Assembly (NCBI RefSeq): GCF_020829685.1
Contig: NZ_JAIVFR010000183.1
Span: 1 to 9,533, forward strand
Direction: 5' to 3'
DNA length: 9,533 nucleotides
DNA from: Nostoc sp. CHAB 5715
GTDB lineage: Bacteria; Cyanobacteriota; Cyanobacteriia; Cyanobacteriales; Nostocaceae
Part shown: positions 1 through 6,765 of the stretch, one piece after another
Layout of the letters: each line of letters begins with the position of its first letter
Numbering within the stretch: the stretch's first letter is position 1
Made by a program: the position numbers and the translations under genes
The notes under the pieces: generated by a model
What the model saw: the letters and a program-made list of their open reading frames with translations, nothing else
What the model was told of the DNA's origin: nothing
Database searches by the model: none

Positions 1-43
1 ATAAATATTTGAACCTAGTATCTAATCAAAATCGCGCTTTTTT

Positions 44-637
44 ATGAAACTCTTCTATACACCTAACTCACCCTATGCACGCATTGCACGGGTAGCAACA
101 CTATAATTGAATCTGTGCGATCGCATCGAAACGCAAAAAGTCATTGCACGAGATCCAAACAGCGACCTATTGAATTACAACCCTACAGGTAAAGTTCCAA
201 CGCTAGCGACTGACGACGGATTTATTTTGAGTGAAACACGTATAATTTGTGCCTATCTGAATCACTTAAATCCTGAGATCAAACTAGTTGCTGACATTTC
301 TAATGGCTTTTTACAGCAACTTGAAGGTATGACTGGTGGGTTCATAGATAGCATTGCTGTTTGGGTACGGGAGTTAAGGCGTCCTCTCAGTGAGCAGTCT
401 CCTGGGGTGATCGAGTTTGAGCGTGAGCGAGCGTTGAGAATTTTGGACTACTTCGAGAAGATATCAGATAAACTCGACCAAACTCCAAAACTTGCTCATA
501 TAACCCTCGCCTCTGCACTTGGACTAGAGATCCGTTTTCCTGATCTGCAATGGCGGCAAAAATATTCAAAACTTGCTAATTGGTACGATGAATTCTCTAA
601 ACGATCCTCCATCCAAGCAACAAGACCAGAGTCTTAA
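44..637 (+). pseudogene. Glutathione S-transferase-like gene interrupted by an in-frame stop
   Basis: Reading from the ATG at 44 gives a GST N-terminal thioredoxin-like fold beginning MKLFYTPNSPYARIARV, but codon 21 is TAA (104-106). The same frame continues to the stop at 635-637. The part after the stop has typical GST features: the cis-proline segment KVPTL (Pro about residue 52), the glutathione-binding SET (63-65) followed by a helix ending in YL, and an all-helical C-terminal half. Counted through the stop, the frame is 197 codons, a normal length for a small bacterial GST, so the gene looks otherwise intact. A one-base change (GAA or CAA to TAA) would explain it. A TTG at 107 could start a shortened protein, but that would lack the first strand and the putative catalytic Ser of the TPNSP segment. 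It is co-directional with the monooxygenase gene that begins 68 nt downstream. The family call is firm; loss of function is inferred, and a sequencing error cannot be excluded. Confidence 0.75.
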
Positions 638-705
638 TAACTAACATTTTCTTGTTCCAAACAAGAGAACGAAAAAAGCATAAGTACGCCCTCGCAAATA
701 TAAAC

Positions 706-2085
706 ATGAGTACAAAAAAACAACTTAAACTCGGAGCATTTTTACCCGGTAGTGGTCATCACGTCGCAGCATGGCGACATCCCAACACCCCGGCTGATGG
801 AGGTTTGAACTTCCAACATTATAAGCAGCTGGCACAAACGGCTGAACGGGGTAAATTTGATATGCTTTTCCTCGCTGATGGTTTGGCTGTCTGGGATAGA
901 GGGCAAGGGACTGAGGCTTTTAGCCGTTCGGGACAATTCAGCGTCCACTTTGAACCTTTAACCTTATTGTCGGCTCTGTCTGCGGTGACAGAAAATATCG
1001 GGTTGGTGGCGACATCATCAACAACTTATGATGAACCTTTTCATCTCGCCCGCAAGTTTGCATCACTAGATTATCTCAGTGGTGGTCGTGCCGGATGGAA
1101 TCTCGTAACCTCCTCTGCTGAAGCCGCAGCGCAGAATTTTAGCCAAGAAAACCACCTAGAACACTCGCTGCGCTATGAACGGGCGAGGGAATTTGTGGAT
1201 GTTGTCACCAAACTTTGGGACAGTTGGGAAGACGATGCTTTTCTCCACGATAAGGAGTCAGGTATTTACTTCGATGCAGAAAAGTTGCATGTTCCCCACC
1301 ACAAGGGTAAATATTTCTCGGTGCGCGGCCCGCTCAATGTGGCGCGTCCACCACAGGGATATCCAGTAATCGTACAAGCTGGATCTTCCGAAGCGGGTCA
1401 GGATTTAGCTGCCCAAACAGCAGAGGCGATTTTCACTGCACAACAGACATTGGCAGAAGCTCAAACCTTCTACACCAGCGTCAAGGGGAGATTGGCTAAA
1501 TACGGACGTTCCCCTGACCATCTTAAAATTATGCCAGGGGTGTTCCCAGTGATTGGTAAGACTGAGCAAGAAGCTAAGGATAAATATGAGCAACTTCAGG
1601 AGTTGATCCATCCCCTGGTCGGATTAGGGCTACTTTCTGGGCTAGTGGGTGGCCATGATTTGTCTAAATATCCCCTAGATGGGCCGCTGCCGGATCTACC
1701 TGATACCAACGGTGGCAAAAGCCGCTTGCAGTTGATCACCGATCTTGCCCGCAGAGAGAATTTAACAATCCGACAACTGTATTTGTGGATTGCAGGAGCG
1801 CGGGGACATCGAACGATTCTCGGAACACCAGAACACATTGCCGATCAGTTAGAAGATTGGTTCGTCAATGGTGGGGCTGATGGATTTAACATTATGCCGC
1901 CCTGGCTACCTGGGGGTTTAGAGGAATTCGTAGACTTGGTAATTCCCGAACTGCAACGCCGAGGAATATTTCGTACTGAGTATGAAGGTAGTACTTTGCG
2001 CGAAAATCTTGGTTTACCCCGTCCGGTGAACCAGTTCACCACAAAGACTGCTCCTGAACCTGTGAGCGTCAGTTCCTTGGTATAG
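706..2085 (+). CDS. FMN-dependent monooxygenase, LLM class, NtaA/SnaA/DszA/SoxA family
   Basis: A 459-residue protein of the bacterial luciferase-like superfamily. Family members use FMNH2 supplied by a separate reductase, plus O2, to oxidise substrates such as nitrilotriacetate, dibenzothiophene sulfone or other sulfur compounds. The start MSTKKQLKLGAFLPGSGHH matches the first beta strand of the family. Further hallmarks are SGGRAGWNLVTS (126-137), the FMN-phosphate region QAGSSEAGQDLAA (224-236), and the C-terminal GADGFNIMPPWLPGG (390-404) followed by the helix of EEFVDLVIPELQRRG. The length agrees with the family (about 440-470). The frame is open back to a TTG at 652, but those extra 18 residues are basic and unlike the family, so ATG 706 was chosen although no clear Shine-Dalgarno precedes it. 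It sits between a GST-like pseudogene and a TauE/SafE permease, which hints at an organosulfur substrate. The true substrate cannot be read from the sequence, and no flavin reductase gene is visible here. Confidence 0.92.
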   Translation: MSTKKQLKLGAFLPGSGHHVAAWRHPNTPADGGLNFQHYKQLAQTAERGKFDMLFLADGLAVWDRGQGTEAFSRSGQFSVHFEPLTLLSALSAVTENIGLVATSSTTYDEPFHLARKFASLDYLSGGRAGWNLVTSSAEAAAQNFSQENHLEHSLRYERAREFVDVVTKLWDSWEDDAFLHDKESGIYFDAEKLHVPHHKGKYFSVRGPLNVARPPQGYPVIVQAGSSEAGQDLAAQTAEAIFTAQQTLAEAQTFYTSVKGRLAKYGRSPDHLKIMPGVFPVIGKTEQEAKDKYEQLQELIHPLVGLGLLSGLVGGHDLSKYPLDGPLPDLPDTNGGKSRLQLITDLARRENLTIRQLYLWIAGARGHRTILGTPEHIADQLEDWFVNGGADGFNIMPPWLPGGLEEFVDLVIPELQRRGIFRTEYEGSTLRENLGLPRPVNQFTTKTAPEPVSVSSLV

Positions 2086-2174
2086 TTTTGATTGAACTGG
2101 CAGCGTTTTTGAAGCGACGGCTTTGATTTCCTCAAACTTCATCTGGTTTGTTATTCCAGTGGTTTTAACAATAC

Positions 2175-2322
2175 TAGGACTTACGCACGCTCTACGAATT
2201 CTTGGCGTTCTTGGCGTCTTGGTGAACCAGCGCTGTAGGCGGGTTTCCCGCCGTAGGCGACTGGTGAACCCGAAGGGCGGTTCGATAAATTAAGCTTTTG
2301 GGCGATTTTTGCGTAAGTCCTA
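2175..2322 (+). mobile_element. MITE copy 1 (TAGGACTTACGCA ends, 5-bp target duplication), carrying a nested insert
   Basis: A 148-bp non-coding element bounded by the perfect 13-bp inverted repeat TAGGACTTACGCA / TGCGTAAGTCCTA. The flanking bases are AATAC at 2170-2174 and AATAC at 2323-2327, a 5-bp direct repeat as expected for a target-site duplication. The interior shows tandem TTGGCG-type units. Without positions 2223-2277 it matches MITE copy 2 (8658-8750, opposite orientation) at all but one of 93 positions. It holds no ORF, so any mobility would depend on a transposase encoded elsewhere. It fills about half of the 322-bp spacer between the monooxygenase and permease genes; the rest of that spacer (2086-2174 and 2323-2407) shows only a weak CTGG/CCAG hairpin near 2143-2161. 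Confidence 0.88.
2223..2277. repeat. 55-bp palindromic repeat nested inside MITE copy 1
   Basis: This 55-bp block is present in MITE copy 1 and absent from copy 2, where the flanks TCTTGG and CGGTTCGA are joined directly. Its core has ends ACCAG (2226-2230) and CTGGT (2261-2265) and a central hairpin GGCGGG-TTT-CCCGCC. The octamer GGTGAACC occurs on both sides (2221-2228 and 2263-2270). The exact insertion point can slide by a base or two. The outline CCAG(C/T)GC...ACTGG is shared with the palindrome inside MITE copy 3. Confidence 0.8.
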
Positions 2323-2407
2323 AATACAATCAAGTCGTCTCTAAGGAAACTTTTTATCGTGTTGGGCAACCTAACGGTTCTTTTATCCTCCTTATAATTC
2401 GTAAATA

Positions 2408-3184
2408 ATGCCGCCATCATTAACGCTTTTCCACAGCTTACTTCTTTTTAGTACCGCTTTCGTTGCAGGTGGGCTAAATGCTGTGGCCGGTGGTGGAAGC
2501 TTTATCACCTTTCCAACTCTCATCTTTACGGGTGTACCCCCGATCGCAGCTAACGCCACCAATAATACCGCGATTTGGGTGGCTTCCCTCGCAAGTGCTG
2601 GAGCATATCGTAAAGATTTAGGTATCGAGCGGCGAGATTTTTTACTTTTATGTAGTGTCAGTTTAGTTGGTGGAATAATTGGCTCGGTAGCTTTGTTGTA
2701 TACATCGCCAGATGTCTTTAAAAAGCTGATTCCCTATCTATTGCTGCTAGCAACCCTGGCATTTACCTTTGGCGAACCCTTCAAAAAGTGGTTGCAGCGT
2801 CAAAACCAGAATACATCACCGGAATCTGTACCATTGTTTAATTTGATACTGGCTCAACTAGCGATCGCAATCTATGGCGGTTTCTTTGGCGCAGGTATAG
2901 GGATTTTAATGCTAGCAACTCTAACGTTTTTAGGTATTAAAAGTATTCACACAATGAATGCTTTTAAGACATTTTTAGGAAGTTGTATCAATGGTATTGC
3001 GATCGTTCCATTTATTTTTGCAGGTGTGATTGCTTGGCATCAAGCTATTTTGATGGCAGTAGGTGGTTCTCTTGGTGGTTACTTAAGCGCCCATTATGCT
3101 CGTCAACTTGAACCGCATTTAATTCGGAAATTTGTCATGATTGTTGCCTTCAGCATGACTGCCTACTTTTTTATTCACGGTTAA
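2408..3184 (+). CDS. TSUP (TauE/SafE) family membrane permease
   Basis: A 258-residue, very hydrophobic protein of the sulfite exporter TauE/SafE family (former DUF81), predicted to lie in the inner membrane with about seven or eight helices. The internal duplication typical of the family is visible: GGLNAVAGGGSF with the following P-x-L and A-N-A-T-N residues (21-53) is echoed by YGGFFGAGIGILML (156-169) and the helix after it. The N-terminal copy has the Gly-rich turn and conserved Pro36. Family members move sulfite, sulfoacetate or other sulfur-containing organic anions, generally outward and proton-linked. The length is normal (about 250-270). ATG 2408 is the first Met and gives a natural start; no Shine-Dalgarno is seen, and TATAAT lies only 9 nt before the ATG, so a leaderless transcript is possible but unproven. 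It follows a luciferase-like monooxygenase, so disposal of sulfite from an oxidised sulfur compound is a reasonable but unproven role. It converges with cphB. Confidence 0.92.
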   Translation: MPPSLTLFHSLLLFSTAFVAGGLNAVAGGGSFITFPTLIFTGVPPIAANATNNTAIWVASLASAGAYRKDLGIERRDFLLLCSVSLVGGIIGSVALLYTSPDVFKKLIPYLLLLATLAFTFGEPFKKWLQRQNQNTSPESVPLFNLILAQLAIAIYGGFFGAGIGILMLATLTFLGIKSIHTMNAFKTFLGSCINGIAIVPFIFAGVIAWHQAILMAVGGSLGGYLSAHYARQLEPHLIRKFVMIVAFSMTAYFFIHG

Positions 3185-3309
3185 GAACTGGGAACTAGCG
3201 ATCGCAACTAGCACGGCGAAGAACTTGGCTTGATAACTAACAAAGATATCTCGCTTTGGATGTTCTGCCTCACTATTTAGCTACCGAACTTAAACGTATC
3301 TGTTCAAAG

Positions 3310-4155
3310 TTAAGTATTTCCTGCACCTGCTAATACAGACACATCTGGCATAGAACCATCATTTAAGATTGGTTGGCGAGTTTTCAAATCAAATTTGTAG
3401 CCACGCGGTAAGACATGAAGCTTTGCTCCACAAATCGCTAAAGCCTCATCTTTTAAAATTTCGCCCATATTGTTATATGTAGCCTCTACATCGACAATTG
3501 TGACTGAACCTTCACCAATGATTTCAACTTGTTTATCAGTAACTACCATTGCAGTATTCTCATCAATACCAAATCCTAAGTCAGCAGGCTCTTGTATCAA
3601 TGCTGAAATTAAGCGCCCTAAGCGTCCACGCTGTAAAAAATGTTGGTCAATTACTACTCCAGGCAAAAAGCCTAAACCTGGGCCCATATCTACAATTTCC
3701 ATCCGAGGGTTAGTTTGAGAATCGCCTTCTACAATCATTTTATCTGGCATCACAGCTGCTCCTGCGCTTGTGCCTGCAATAACTACCCCTTCAGCAAAAC
3801 GCTTGTGAATAGCTCTGTCAAGTTCAGTATCTTTAATAACGTTTGTAATCCGAGCTTGATCTCCTCCAGTAAAAAATATTCCTGTGGCTTTGCTGACAGC
3901 TTCTAATGCACTAGAAGAAGATGCATCATCACGAGTTTCCGTATCAACAATCCGAGCATCTTCACATCCTAACCGTTCAAATACTCTAATATAATTTTCT
4001 CCAACCTCTCTAGGTAGTTCTGTCGCTGCTGTCATAATTACTATTCTTGCCTTCGTACCCCCAGCGCGTCGTACAAACTCGCGTAGGATTTGACAATCTT
4101 CTTTTTTATCTTCGGCTCCGCCAATAATTATGAGTTGTTTGCTATTACTTTCCAC
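3310..4155 (-). CDS. cphB: Cyanophycinase (peptidase family S51)
   Basis: Cyanophycinase is a cytoplasmic exo-acting serine peptidase that cuts the storage polymer cyanophycin (multi-L-arginyl-poly-aspartate) to beta-Asp-Arg dipeptides. Counting from the GTG start (281 residues), the hallmarks are LIIIGGAEDKKEDCQILREF (8-27), FFTGGDQARI (94-103), the nucleophile elbow GTSAGA with Ser130, DQHFLQRGRLGR with His172, and GFGIDENTA with Glu199. These correspond to the Ser132/His174/Glu201 triad I recall for the Synechocystis enzyme. The frame stays open to a TTG at 4191, but the GTG at 4155 is preceded by AGGAG at 8 nt spacing and gives the usual short N-terminus, so it was preferred. CphA, the synthetase usually next to cphB, is absent: downstream lies the convergent TSUP gene and upstream only a doubtful short frame. 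It may be a second, stand-alone cyanophycinase. The family assignment is very secure. Confidence 0.95.
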   Translation of the reverse strand: MESNSKQLIIIGGAEDKKEDCQILREFVRRAGGTKARIVIMTAATELPREVGENYIRVFERLGCEDARIVDTETRDDASSSSALEAVSKATGIFFTGGDQARITNVIKDTELDRAIHKRFAEGVVIAGTSAGAAVMPDKMIVEGDSQTNPRMEIVDMGPGLGFLPGVVIDQHFLQRGRLGRLISALIQEPADLGFGIDENTAMVVTDKQVEIIGEGSVTIVDVEATYNNMGEILKDEALAICGAKLHVLPRGYKFDLKTRQPILNDGSMPDVSVLAGAGNT

Positions 4156-4163
4156 AATAACGA

Positions 4164-4168
4164 CTCCT
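4164..4168 (-). promoter_or_regulatory. Ribosome binding site AGGAG that fixes the cphB GTG start
   Basis: On the minus strand AGGAG ends 8 nt before GTG 4155. No comparable site precedes the alternative TTG at 4191, so this motif decides the start codon. Confidence 0.65.
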
Positions 4169-4187
4169 GATATTAAATTAAGTAATT

Positions 4188-4502
4188 TCAATTAACTAGT
4201 TCAGAAAGTTGCCTTTCTGGGAGCTTTTCGTTTAGGGAAGAACCCTGCGACTTATGCTCCACGAGCCGCACTGAACTATTTACACTTACCGCAAGTTTAC
4301 TTGACAAAAATACCCGCTTATGTTGTAGAGAGTGGGGTATTGGTTGCTGTAGATGAGAAAAAGCGCGTAGGCGTAGCCCGTCGTAGACATCGCTTATCAT
4401 CCTTCCTTCAAATGTAACATCACGGACAAAAGCCTTACGAGCAGCAGTATCAGCCCAGTGGTTAATGTGTAGCTTAAAATTAGTTGCTAATTCTTCATTC
4501 AT
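4188..4502 (-). CDS. Doubtful hypothetical protein, possibly a gene remnant carrying a repeat
   Basis: An ATG-started frame of 104 codons lies upstream of cphB on the same strand. I do not recognise the product. The first 36 residues (MNEELATNFKLHINHWADT onward) look protein-like. Residues near 37-47 (about VYDGLRLRAF) are encoded by a GC-rich dispersed cyanobacterial repeat at 4363-4393, and the remaining half is low in recognisable structure. There is no Shine-Dalgarno in front of the ATG. Most likely it is the 5' part of a decayed gene into which a repeat was inserted, or a chance open frame. The alternative is a real small protein made together with cphB, whose GTG start is 32 nt further on. 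Confidence that it is translated is low. Confidence 0.25.
   Translation of the reverse strand: MNEELATNFKLHINHWADTAARKAFVRDVTFEGRMISDVYDGLRLRAFSHLQQPIPHSLQHKRVFLSSKLAVSVNSSVRLVEHKSQGSSLNEKLPERQLSELVN
4363..4393. repeat. GC-rich dispersed cyanobacterial repeat
   Basis: A compact GC-rich stretch reading GCGTAGGCGTAGCCCG followed by TCGTAGACATCGC stands out against AT-richer surroundings. The GTAG-CGTAG-CGTAG periodicity and the GCGATGTCTACG-type end (reverse strand) resemble short repeats scattered through Nostocales genomes; that resemblance is from memory. It falls inside the doubtful frame 4188-4502 and contributes codons to it. Confidence 0.5.
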
Positions 4503-4545
4503 AACTAATCAAAATAGATGAACACGATAATTAATTATTAAAATT

Positions 4546-4573
4546 ATCTGCGTCCATCTGCGTCCATCTACGG
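4546..4573. repeat. Short tandem decamer ATCTGCGTCC
   Basis: Two exact head-to-tail copies of ATCTGCGTCC (4546-4555, 4556-4565) are followed by a partial third, ATCTACGG. It lies in the 377-bp gene-free stretch 4503-4879, which otherwise holds structured repeat A and about 80 bp of AT-rich sequence without recognisable signals. Confidence 0.6.
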
Positions 4574-4626
4574 ATTTAGATTAAGGTGAGTTCGACTAAC
4601 CTCTCTCTTTAGGAGAAGACCGAACT

Positions 4627-4860
4627 GCATTGGTGTCAACAAAAGCCTAGAAATAGCTTAAATCAGTGAACAGTCAACAGTTAAGAGTTAACAGTTATAA
4701 CTGATAACTAATAACTGTTGGCCTCCTCACCCGCCTGGAACTAAAGTTCAACGCTACAAGCTTTAATCTACTCAAGTAGACTAAAGATTTTTGGGTATAT
4801 CTTAGTCATCTTTCAGATGACTTTTGCTATTAGCAAGGAACTTCAGTTCCTTGCGGGACA
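4627..4860. repeat. Structured dispersed repeat, copy A (four hairpins)
   Basis: This copy runs from GCATTGGTGTCAAC to about the GCGGGACA that follows the last hairpin, and is matched by repeat B at 9369-9533 in the same orientation. After CTCACCCGCCT come four small inverted repeats in the order seen in both copies: GAACTAAAGTTC (4738-4749), an imperfect TCTACT/AGTAGA stem (about 4762-4786), AGTCATCT-TTC-AGATGACT (4804-4822) and the strong GCAAGGAACT-TC-AGTTCCTTGC (4833-4854). There is no ORF. Conserved stems with changing loops suggest a structured RNA or the subterminal hairpins of a non-autonomous IS200/IS605-like element; neither is shown. The last hairpin lies 26 bp beyond the tonB stop and could stop tonB transcription, but no U-tract follows it. 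Confidence 0.7.
4668..4720. repeat. AT-rich palindrome nested inside repeat A
   Basis: Repeat B lacks this stretch: there AGCTTAACTGAAAGC runs straight into TTCCTCACCCGCCT. In copy A the gap holds about 53 bp with perfect 9-bp inverted ends CAACAGTTA (4675-4683) and TAACTGTTG (4712-4720) and an internal 12-bp palindrome CAGTTATAACTG (4692-4703). Exact borders are uncertain by a few bases. Confidence 0.7.
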
Positions 4861-4879
4861 TCACTTTTAACCACTGTAG

Positions 4880-6412
4880 CTACTCTTGACTGGGTGCAGC
4901 AGGTTGCGATTGACGTTGTTGGCGTAAACCGCGCAAAGACTCCCGCAACTTGTTCTGGCTAGTGTTATCTCTTCGCCGCCGCCGATTTGTGGTTGCTTGT
5001 GGCTGTTGTGATGAATTGGTAGCCGCTCGTTCACGCCGGATCCTACGTAGGGACTCTCTTGCAGTTCCTTGAGTGCGAGTTGTCCTCGTTTGAGATGATG
5101 ATCTGGGGGCAGCGCTTTCCACAGGTTGACGACGTAGCCGCCGACTCAATCGAGATTCTGCTGGTCTTGTGGCCCTAGCTTCATTAGATGCGGGTGTTAT
5201 CTCTCGTCGCCTGCGTGTTGAAGTTTGCTGTGTCGAGTTTGCAGTAGTTGCCTGCCGAGTTCTCTCTTGCGCTTCTCTTTGTGCTTGCCGTTCTTGAACT
5301 TGGCGCGATCGCCGTGAACCTTTTATGGCAAATTCAGTGGCTATAGCTACCCCTTGTCTACCACCTTCTGCGGGTTTTAATTTCCAGTCACGCGCTTGTC
5401 TGATGGTTTCTTCATCCAAGTCGCGGTTTCCACTAGAGCGAGCAATCCGCACATTAGTAACATTACCTTGTGCATCAGTATCTACAGCTACTTCTACTCT
5501 GCCTTCAACTCCTCGCCGTCTTGCTGCTTCTGGATATTTGGCATTACATTCGCGGCAGGCTGCACGACCATTACTATTACCTGAAGTGTTAATTTTTGGA
5601 GGTGTTGGCGCTGTTGGCGCTGTTGCTACTGTCGGACGGTTTCCTACTTCATTGCCAATACCACTGCCGGTGCCACTACCAATTCCGCTACCAGTGCCGC
5701 TACCAATTCCGCTACCAGTGCCGCTACCAATTCCGCTACCAATTCCGCTACCAGTGCCACTGCCAACTCCACTACCAATTCCACTACCAGTGCCGCTACC
5801 AGTGCCAGTGCCAGTTCCACTGCCAATGCCACCGCCAGTGCCAGTGCCAGTACCTCCGCCAGTGCCAGTACCACTGCTTGTACCTACAGCAATACCACTA
5901 CCTGAGCCTAAACCAACACCAGAACCGCCACCGCCGCCACCGCCGCCACCACCGCCACCGCCACCCGCCGAACTTGCTTTGGAATCTCTAGATAGAGCTG
6001 CTCGTGGAATGCGTGCAGATTTCACAGGAACTTCTAGCTTGCTAGCAATTGCCTCTGACGGTGTATTTGTCGGCTGTGGCTTGGTAGCGATCGCTGTAAT
6101 CTGTTCAAATTGCTGCTGAACTTTTTCTACTGGTGGAGTTTCTATAGGCTGTTTTTGGACAACTTCTGGTTCTTTTTTTATTTCTTCTGGAATCTGTGCG
6201 ATTGGTTTTTCTGGCTCCGCAGTCGGAGAATCAACGATCGCAAACTCTATTGGTTCTTCTCCTGTGGGCACTCTCGTTATATAATTACTTATGCCTGAGG
6301 ACAGTACGCCGATATGCAGCGCCAGTGAACCTATCAGACTGTAAGTCAGAAAAGACTTGAGAGCCTCAACTTCTTTGGAACGTTGCTCGACAGTAATGCC
6401 AGAAAAGCTCAT
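4880..6412 (-). CDS. tonB: TonB-like energy transducer with Gly-rich spacer and Arg-rich C-terminal extension
   Basis: A 510-residue protein that would carry energy from ExbB/ExbD to outer-membrane TonB-dependent transporters. Order of parts: short cytoplasmic start; one membrane anchor (about 19-41); a Pro/Glu/Lys/Gln-rich periplasmic segment (about 53-135); a run of 14 Gly (150-163) leading into a Gly-Ser-Thr-Ile repeat to about 257; and a TonB C-terminal domain (about 283-365) recognised by [24 protein letters not shown] and [21 protein letters not shown]. The domain is preceded by a CxxC (Cys286, Cys289). Normally TonB ends here, but 145 more residues follow (366-510), rich in Arg, Gln, Ser and Thr, with a recurring RESLR-x2-R motif (453-457 and 490-494). 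Length is about twice a typical TonB. It is divergent from exbB-exbD, supporting the role. A family relative with another job, such as a TonB-like envelope protein, cannot be excluded. Confidence 0.88.
   Translation of the reverse strand: MSFSGITVEQRSKEVEALKSFLTYSLIGSLALHIGVLSSGISNYITRVPTGEEPIEFAIVDSPTAEPEKPIAQIPEEIKKEPEVVQKQPIETPPVEKVQQQFEQITAIATKPQPTNTPSEAIASKLEVPVKSARIPRAALSRDSKASSAGGGGGGGGGGGGGGSGVGLGSGSGIAVGTSSGTGTGGGTGTGTGGGIGSGTGTGTGSGTGSGIGSGVGSGTGSGIGSGIGSGTGSGIGSGTGSGIGSGTGSGIGNEVGNRPTVATAPTAPTPPKINTSGNSNGRAACRECNAKYPEAARRRGVEGRVEVAVDTDAQGNVTNVRIARSSGNRDLDEETIRQARDWKLKPAEGGRQGVAIATEFAIKGSRRSRQVQERQAQREAQERTRQATTANSTQQTSTRRRREITPASNEARATRPAESRLSRRLRRQPVESAAPRSSSQTRTTRTQGTARESLRRIRRERAATNSSQQPQATTNRRRRRDNTSQNKLRESLRGLRQQRQSQPAAPSQE
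5642..5965 (-). repeat. Coding Gly-rich tandem repeat in tonB
   Basis: This stretch encodes TonB residues 150-257. It begins with 14 consecutive Gly codons (mixed GGT/GGC) and continues as a degenerate array whose most regular unit is the octapeptide GSGTGSGI (24 bp). Nearly identical DNA units make it prone to length change by slippage. On the + strand the same DNA is open as a long Pro-rich frame, a by-product of the repeat rather than a gene. Confidence 0.85.
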
Positions 6413-6444
6413 AGCTATTGCTACCTATTCTCACTAATTTAGCT

Positions 6445-6473
6445 ATTTTAGAATGCAAGGTTACAAATATCAA
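6445..6473 (-). promoter_or_regulatory. Candidate sigma70-type promoter for tonB
   Basis: On the minus strand TTGATA (6473-6468) and TAAAAT (6450-6445) are separated by 17 bp, ideal spacing. Transcription would begin near 6438, leaving a leader of roughly 26 nt before ATG 6412. The motif match is good, but AT-rich DNA yields such matches by chance. Confidence 0.45.
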
Positions 6474-6656
6474 GTAAAAAATTACTAAAAAATTAAAATA
6501 ACTTGCGATCGCCTTACGGAACCCTGCACTAGCAAAAACATCTTTTCAAACCATCAATATCATAGTTTTTGAACAAAATTAATTTTTGTTGCAATTTAAT
6601 TAAATTAATTTATGTAAAACAAACGAACAATTAAATAAAAGTCATGAGCATTACAT

Positions 6657-6686
6657 TTGAAAAATTTATCATTATATCTTATATTT
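6657..6686 (+). promoter_or_regulatory. Candidate exbB-exbD promoter overlapped by a Fur-box-like core
   Basis: TTGAAA (6657-6662) and TATATT (6681-6686) are 18 bp apart on the + strand. Between them lies TTATCATTAT (6667-6676), reverse complement ATAATGATAA, which equals part of the Fur consensus GATAATGATAATCATTATC. A repressor bound there would block RNA polymerase, as expected for iron-regulated ton genes. A leader of about 70 nt would follow. Only about half of the Fur palindrome is matched, so this is tentative. Confidence 0.35.
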
Positions 6687-6765
6687 TATTGAGAAAAAGT
6701 TTCAGCTTTTCTCTAGATTCTGGTAGTCTGATTTTGGATTGTGGACGACGTTATAGAGGCACTAC

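Larger units (their letters stand above)
6413..6765. other. AT-rich divergent control region between tonB and exbB
   Basis: A 353-bp spacer separates the two divergent starts. It holds one HIP1 site (6505-6512), the perfect palindrome AATTTAATTAAATT (6593-6606), and a candidate promoter for each direction, listed separately. An ATG at 6644 opens a 67-codon frame that runs into exbB out of phase and looks non-coding. Confidence 0.6.

Noticed and set aside
652..705. Upstream TTG start for the monooxygenase
   Set aside because: The added 18 residues are basic and do not resemble the conserved family N-terminus, which begins at ATG 706.
2393..2408. TATAAT just before the TSUP start as a promoter
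   Set aside because: It lies only 9 bp from the ATG and has no -35 at a workable distance (TTGGGC is 25 bp upstream); it would need a leaderless transcript, so it was not listed as a feature.
2181..2420. 79-codon frame on the minus strand across MITE 1
   Set aside because: Most of it is MITE and nested palindrome sequence, and it overlaps the start of the TSUP gene.
4627..4860. CRISPR array or tandem satellite
   Set aside because: The inverted repeats are all different stems, with no regularly spaced identical repeats.
5325..6119. Long Pro-rich open frame of 264 codons on the + strand opposite tonB
   Set aside because: It is the antisense image of the Gly/Ser/Thr repeat (Gly codons read as Pro codons), and the sense strand has a clear TonB domain. 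The other frames in the repeat (5596-5991 +, 5644-5874 -) arise the same way.
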